Shown here: in pieces, positions 58,671 through 64,000 of the stretch
Layout: the number at the start of each line of letters is the position of its first letter
How positions within the stretch are numbered: position 1 is the first letter of the stretch
Source: Chalara sp. BL73
Taxonomy: Eukaryota > Ascomycota > Leotiomycetes > Helotiales
Direction of reading: 5' to 3'
DNA length: 64,000 nucleotides
NCBI GenBank assembly: GCA_918026815.1
Contig: CAKJVC010000128.1
Span: 124,001 to 188,000 of the forward strand
Program-made: the position numbers and the translations under genes
Notes under the pieces: generated by a model
Seen by the model: the letters and a program-made list of their open reading frames with translations, nothing else
Told to the model about the DNA's origin: nothing
Database searches by the model: none

Positions 58671-60373
58671 ATGCCAGTCACATTCGGAAGCGTCGGCGAC
58701 ATTGTCGCTGTCTGCCTCATCATCAAAGACTTAGTTGACGCTCTCGACAAAAGTCGCGGATCGTCTGCCGAGTATCAGCAGATAATCCGCGAGCTGTGGA
58801 CTCTAGATCGAGCATTGCTGCAGGTGATTCAACTTTCGGGATCATGCTGGGATTGCATCGAGTTGCATGCTGTAGGCGTCACGGTTGTGCAAGCAGTGGA
58901 GCATTGTCAACGTTCCATGAACGACTTCTTGGAAAAGGTACGAAAGTACGAAAGAAGTCTGCGTGATCAAGGAAGCGGTAATTTTCTTAAAGATTCGGCC
59001 AGGAAATTGCAGTGGCAGGTTTCCAAGAGAGAAGAGATAGAGAAGTTTAGGTTTGAGATCATGTCGCAGAGCTCGTCTATCAACATGTTGATTGCAACGG
59101 CCGAAATGTAAGTTTCTCGGCCCATATAATTATATAATCTCTTCCTAGTCCTGCTGAGGAATTTTCTTCAGAACATGCTTCGCATCAACGATAAGAAACT
59201 CCAAAATAGATTAGACCACGAGCAGGCTAGAGTCGCCATCGCGGAAGACAAACATACGCAGAGTCTCCTCGAGCTGAAGGCTATTGGCACAGAGAATAAC
59301 AGACTCATCGCACGGACATCGAATCAATTAATGGATCTTCTCCAACTGCAATGGCCAAGAAAGCTTGCCTCAGATATATATGCCATTGTTCAAAAGACTT
59401 ATAGGATGAATATCACAATTTATAACACGGTCATGTCAATTAATAGCCTTCTTCCAAGCCATCTAGAACGAACTTTGATCGAACAACCATTCGTTTTAGA
59501 GGATGCAATTGGACGACGCGCTCCTGTTCACTTGCAGTTTATCAGCTCATGGGAAGCATTCGAAAGTGTACTTGAGCATCGTTTTCGTGATACGTCTGGC
59601 TATCAGAGGGTTTTAAATAGGCAGTGGGCTCTTCAGGAACTCACTACCCACCGAGATATCGAACGAACAACACCCTGGGATAAGGCCGTCTTCCCAGGCC
59701 AAACAATCGGGATGGATATGATATTTAGAGACACAGTTGGTAGTGGAAACGTAGATGTGACAAAATGTGGCATATGTGGAGCTGTTTCAGATGAAATTAG
59801 CCGACATCATATTTATTGGTATGTAAAAAATCTTACTAGCCTATCTATCATTGACCTTGTATTAGTTCACAATGCGGTTCAAATCGAACAGTAGTCGAAT
59901 TGATAGACGACGAAGCAAAGGAGAATACCAACAATGCTATAAAGCGCAAAGCTGGGGAGATTAGCGGCGCTCCAGAAAGTCTACCTCAAGATGATGCTAG
60001 ATCATTCAAACGTGTTCGATTTCTTATATCACCTAAGAAAACACCACAATCACAGAAAATAAATGCTTGGGGCCTGCATGACAATGAAGAAAACTCTCCA
60101 GAAAGGACAGCATCAACTCAAATTCACACGCAGGCTAACAATCAGAGGAACGATGAGAGAGACGTGGGAAGAAATCGATGGCTAAATTCTGCTCTAAGTA
60201 ATGGAACACAAATTGGGTCTGGTAGCAAAATCGAATGGGCCTGGATTTGGAAATGCTCTGATTGTCATGATGAAGGGATGACCACTAAAAGCCTTTACTG
60301 TCCTCGCTGCGGGCATCTTCGCTGTGAAGACTGTGAGGTAACCGCAGTTCCCAGAGTGCCAATGGTATATTAA
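58671..60373 (+). CDS. STAND-N-like / ubiquitin-like (ULD_2-type) / zinc-ribbon protein
   Basis: Three exons (58671-59107, 59159-59818, 59866-60373) join in frame to 534 residues. The start gives MPVTFGSVGDIVAVCLIIKD, the usual beginning of the helical N-terminal domain found in fungal STAND/NLR-like proteins. The middle has a ubiquitin-like domain pattern (EQPFVLEDAIGRRAPVHLQF, SWEAFESVLEHRF). Two zinc-ribbon-like parts follow: CGICG...YCSQCG, which spans the second intron, and WKCSDCHDEGMTTKSLYCPRCGHLRCEDC at the C-terminus. No NACHT or NB-ARC ATPase domain is present. Related proteins are common in ascomycetes and of unknown function; a role in self/non-self signalling is only suggested by the N-terminal domain. 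The acceptor chosen for exon 2 (CTGAG) is non-ideal. Confidence 0.8.
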
Positions 60374-61341
60374 GTCATAGCAGTGAGATTACTTAAACCA
60401 GTTGGACATCCATAACTAAGAGTGGCTTGACCGCGGTATTCTGTGACATAGAGAACAATATAGACCAAAGAATCACAAATTGAACGGGATGCATTAATTT
60501 TGTCACATAGCCTTGGCCAAACTTTTCTATCGCACTTCCATCACTATCTGCTCCTTACTTGGGCCTCAATATCTCTTCCTCCATCCTTGTATGCCTAACA
60601 TGAACTCAAGCCACACGGCCCCAGAAATCAAAGTTCCTATCTCCCATCGCGTCAACAGATGAACAACCCGGCTGAGAACGAACAGGTAGCATGGGTTACC
60701 ATATCCATTACGCCGAGGATGGACGCCGTGTGAGTTGAGGATTAAATTCAGCTCCATTTCAGAGTAGTCGATACAAAAGAGTGGAATCGAGGAATGGTGG
60801 GAGACACGTATTTACGGTGGTGGCAAGTGGCTGGGAGGCAATATTTGCGACAGAGGGTGTGATCTTGCTAGGGGAGAGAGTGCGTAGGCAACAGGGGAAG
60901 CACAAATATGTCGATAGCTCGGGACGGTAGGAGTAATTTGGGTATATGTTTGCAACAAGGCTAGTTTGAAATGATGAGATTTACCGTTCAGTAGTGGCTT
61001 GCCATAAAGGATAGGCTGAAATCTAACCTCCCTATGTCAGTGTCACTGCCAGATAGAGATAGCTACATAATCCAGAGAAAGACTAAGTTGGTGAAGTAAA
61101 TTTCATTTAATATGTGTATAGTCTCTAGTATCGTTCTGATCCTAAGGCTCTAAAAGAATCGTTAGTCCTTGCTCAACCATACATACTCTTGCAAATAAAC
61201 ATACCAATACATCCATTTTACACGCGCCGACATGCCCCACGACACATCGGCCAGCAAAATCCCATGCTTTTTTTTAATTCTCAAACCTTCTTCCCAGTGC
61301 TTTGCTGCGATATCAAGTTTCCCTTCCCGAACAATAGCCGC
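60374..61341. other. Convergent intergenic region, nothing recognised
   Basis: About 970 bp between the 3' ends of two convergent genes. No gene, RNA or repeat was recognised. Confidence 0.5.
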
Positions 61342-61916
61342 TCAATCCAACAACTCCTTCCCCTGATTCGACTCCCGTGTATTCTGACCGGGACTGCGGC
61401 TCCGACTCCTCGCCCGTCCCTTCGGCGGCGCCCGTCCTCCCCTTCCTTTAGGTGGCGGCCGCACAAACGCAAAATCAACCTCCATCGTCTGATCCAACAG
61501 CTTGGTGCCATGCGCGCCATCGATCGCAGCCCGAGCCTCGTCCAAGGTCGGATACTCAATCAGCGCATACCCCTATTTTTCAACACATTAGCCCCCGTTC
61601 GTTCAATCCTCCACCATGTCGTCCTCCCCCTGTCCTCCCTGCAGATATATCAAAATTATTAGACGCAACAAACCTTGACGTAACCGGTTCTGCGGTCCAG
61701 GTTGAGGTGCAGGTTCTTGATCTCCCCGTAATCGGCAAACTTGTCGTTCAGATCCTCCTCGGACGCCTCCTCATGCACGTTCGTGACAATGATGATCCAG
61801 CCTTCGATCGAGCGCACCGCCGTGGCGTTCGTGTGCGTGGTCATGGAGGATGTGGAGGGGGCGTGCTTGGTGTCGGCGGGGGAAGGGGGGTCGATATCCA
61901 TTTCCGTGTCTGCCAT
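61342..61916 (-). CDS. RNA-binding protein Y14/RBM8-like (exon junction complex)
   Basis: Two exons (61674-61916 and 61342-61572) around a 101-nt intron join to 157 residues. The start at 61916 (CGCCATGG) gives [11 protein letters not shown]; an in-frame ATG at 62039 would add 41 Ser/Lys/Pro-rich residues. A single RRM is present, with RNP2-like WIIIVTNV and RNP1-like YVKGYALIEY across the intron, plus the Y14-typical [29 protein letters not shown]. The C-terminus is Arg/Ser-rich ([10 protein letters not shown]). Y14 pairs with Mago on spliced mRNA in the nucleus. This is a conserved housekeeping gene and a good marker for the chromosomal neighbourhood. Confidence 0.9.
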
Positions 61917-62700
61917 GGCGATTGGCGGGTTATGTGCGTACTTGGGAGTTGTTTTCGGATGCGCAAGGCGGTTGTTGCGCGGCTTGGATGAGGAGCTGTT
62001 GGGTTTTTTGGGACCTGATGAGGTTGAGCTTAGATGCACGTGATGAGGCTTTGTTGGTCGAAAGTTGCCAAGCTTTCTTCAACTTTAACTTAACCTTCTT
62101 GTTCATGCTTACGCCTCCGGCCCTTCCTGTCTGTAAATCATTGAGCTAAAGATTAAGGATGTAATTCTCTATCACTTGTCACTCGTTTCCACATTGGCAT
62201 GGTTAAGAAACCCGTGCAAAATACAAATGACACATGCATTGCGGATTATGTGTTATGCAGTATCACTATAAGAATAGAACTATACTGAATAAACCATGCA
62301 TTTTATTGTGATCTCCAGTGCTAAAAGCTCTGCCTCCAATTGCATGCCTGTTAATTTGACCCGTAGTAACTATTCTAGCAAGGAACTGAATATAGCTAGG
62401 GGCTGCATTTTCACCGCAAATCAAGCCAAGTAAAAGAGGAAAACCAGAAAGGCAGGCATTGTAGGTGATTTGTGCTTGCTTTCCTTTTCCCTGTTAGCTA
62501 ATCGGTTACTCGGGAGCGATCCTAGAATATGGGAGCAATCAAATTGTGGAATATTCTGATATGAGTTGAGATGAGTTGGGTACCGGCAATGCTCTTAGAT
62601 GAAACCATGGACGAAAGAGCCGTAACGAAAACGTGAATTGTGAAGAGGGAGTTCTGGAGGTCGCCTATCGACCAAAGAGTTGTTCTTCGTTTGCCCTAGC
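61917..62700. other. Intergenic region, nothing recognised
   Basis: Contains the possible N-terminal extension of the Y14 gene up to 62039 and then about 660 bp without recognised features. Confidence 0.5.
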
Positions 62701-64000
62701 CTAAAGCATCCGCTGTATGTGGTTTAATTCATTGATATATTCTGTATTTCCCGGCGCTAGCTCAAGAGCTGTTTCAATGGCACTAAGAGCAAGCCTTGGA
62801 TCCGCCAGGACTCGGTGTCCGACCGCTCTTAAGTACGCAAGTCTAGCCTTTTGTTCAGCCGATGGAAAGGTGCTCGAGCTTGTCACCAACTCGTCCGCGA
62901 GCTGTATCTTGCTAAGAATGCTGATAAGTCGCGCAGATAACAATCGGGCAGAAGGAGATCCATCTCCAAGGTGTCGTCGTATTTTTATTAAATAGACCTC
63001 TGCGTATTGAGAACCCATTGCATAATTCAGTTTGATAAGTTTATTGCTAAAATCACGACTGGTTACTTCAGAAGTTAGCCCTCCCGTCTCCACGGCCTCC
63101 TTTATTTCGTAGTAGATAGTCCCCATTCTGAGCATACCCCGATGATATTGACTTTCGGCATTACTGTATTCCGCTTTTCCAAAATATATGTCGCCTTTTG
63201 CTTGGAGGTCATTAAGATACCGAAGAATGGTAGTTTCCTTGTCGAATATATCACGAGTTACTTCGTTGCGTACAGACTGTAGTAGATCCTCATCAATAGC
63301 ACCGGTTATAACCAGATTCGAAACTCCCCACAGCTGTTCTCGAAATGGGGCCATAAGTTCTTCTTGGAACTTGCGGTTAAAGAAAGATGGTGCTGAAGAC
63401 TCAAGGTAGATCCCGTCAGGAGATGTAAGAGTGATGGTGTGCTGATTATGCCTCCGAATATTGGGGTTACTGTCCGTTATTCCGGAGCAAATTTGAGCTA
63501 AATCTGAATGAAGAATAACAAAGGATTTCAGGTTATTTTCCGTTCCGCCTTCCTCTATCAAACAGATATCGTATTGTAAAACGCAGTTGCTAGAACGAGA
63601 TGCACTCTGTTGTTCTGCCATTCGTATACCTTTTTGAGCAAAGATTAAGCGCATACACTCCTCAATATCTATTCCAGCGACTGTGACTTTGACAAAGCGG
63701 TTCGTCCTGATCATCTCATACCTAGCCTCTTGGTAGATGGAGCGGCAGGTTTGAAGAAGCTGAAGTTGAGTGCTTACGCTTAGCTCCATCGGGTAATTGA
63801 CCGCCGCGTAAAAGGGCAGTGGGTATTGTGGCCCGAAAAATTGTGTAGATCTGGCTCGAGAATTTATATCTTGAAAAACATGCCTATATATTATTTTTCT
63901 GATCTCGAGAGGAAGATCGAGGAAGCGGAAGTAGTTTTGCGACTCTGCTGGCGAGCCGGAGAAAGGTCCTAAAAAATTTCGACCTAGCCTTTGCGAACTC
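62701..64000 (-). CDS. 2EXR/F-box-like fungal protein with helical repeats, 5' partial
   Basis: The frame is open from the right edge of the window (64000) to the stop at 62701, at least 432 codons. An internal ATG at 63789 is probably not the start, because the frame upstream has the conserved N-terminal segment FRFLDLPLEIRKIIYRHVFQ typical of fungal 2EXR/F-box-like proteins. CRSIYQEARYEMIR follows, as is usual in that group. The C-terminal part is helical with TPR-like character (QAKGDIYFGKAEYSNAESQY, LALSAIETALELAPGNTEY). The true start lies beyond the window. Function is unknown. Confidence 0.75.
   Translation of the reverse strand, partial: SSQRLGRNFLGPFSGSPAESQNYFRFLDLPLEIRKIIYRHVFQDINSRARSTQFFGPQYPLPFYAAVNYPMELSVSTQLQLLQTCRSIYQEARYEMIRTNRFVKVTVAGIDIEECMRLIFAQKGIRMAEQQSASRSSNCVLQYDICLIEEGGTENNLKSFVILHSDLAQICSGITDSNPNIRRHNQHTITLTSPDGIYLESSAPSFFNRKFQEELMAPFREQLWGVSNLVITGAIDEDLLQSVRNEVTRDIFDKETTILRYLNDLQAKGDIYFGKAEYSNAESQYHRGMLRMGTIYYEIKEAVETGGLTSEVTSRDFSNKLIKLNYAMGSQYAEVYLIKIRRHLGDGSPSARLLSARLISILSKIQLADELVTSSSTFPSAEQKARLAYLRAVGHRVLADPRLALSAIETALELAPGNTEYINELNHIQRML

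Overview
The window looks like nuclear DNA of a filamentous ascomycete (Pezizomycotina; Leotiomycetes is a guess from the style of the proteins). The reasons are genes cut by 45-116 nt introns with GTNNGT donors, a HET-domain protein, Zn(II)2Cys6 regulators, an exon-junction RRM protein (Y14/RBM8), a small cysteine-rich secreted protein with a Kex2-type site, and a block of extreme AT-rich DNA of the kind left by repeat-induced point mutation (RIP). No tRNA, rRNA, CRISPR array or viral gene was recognised.

Layout. 1-9130 is an AT-rich desert without intact genes. It holds short tandem repeats, one LTR-like island, and a complete but dead pogo-type DNA transposon (6885-8734) with perfect 56-bp inverted repeats and a TA target duplication. 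9131-9670 is the border with normal DNA. 9669-14970 has a broken HET gene, a MATE-type transporter (4 exons) and a small cysteine-rich secreted protein. 16847-23031 groups small-molecule enzymes: an aspartate-type aminotransferase divergent from a GC-rich, intronless, double RraA-like aldolase; a decayed M20 peptidase; and an HpcH/HpaI aldolase divergent from a Zn2Cys6 regulator. The chemistry fits turnover of 4-hydroxy-2-oxo acids and their amino acids, but that is inference.

23145-47304 is a direct tandem duplication of about 12 kb (copy A 23145-35250, copy B 35251-47304). Each unit carries a Zn2Cys6/Fungal_trans regulator, an alpha/beta hydrolase, a decayed 3' fragment of the MATE gene, a secreted alginate-lyase-family protein, a short Zn2Cys6 protein, a class I methyltransferase and a small one-TM protein. 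Copy A ends in the last 71 codons of the large gene that is complete to the right of copy B (47093-50565), which fixes the ancestral order. The copies differ mostly by homopolymer-length indels and show no RIP-like transitions. Different genes are broken in each copy, and apart from the short Zn2Cys6 protein (intact in both) every gene is intact in exactly one. This is either a very recent duplication or an assembly or consensus problem.

47093-64000 is more ordinary: a 1141-aa protein of unknown function, a secreted alpha/beta hydrolase, a zinc alcohol dehydrogenase, a Tubby-C-like protein, a STAND-N/ubiquitin-like/zinc-ribbon protein, Y14/RBM8, and a 2EXR-like protein running off the right edge.

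Exon coordinates were worked out by hand from splice-site consensus and reading frame. Family names rest on motif recognition; no database search was possible.
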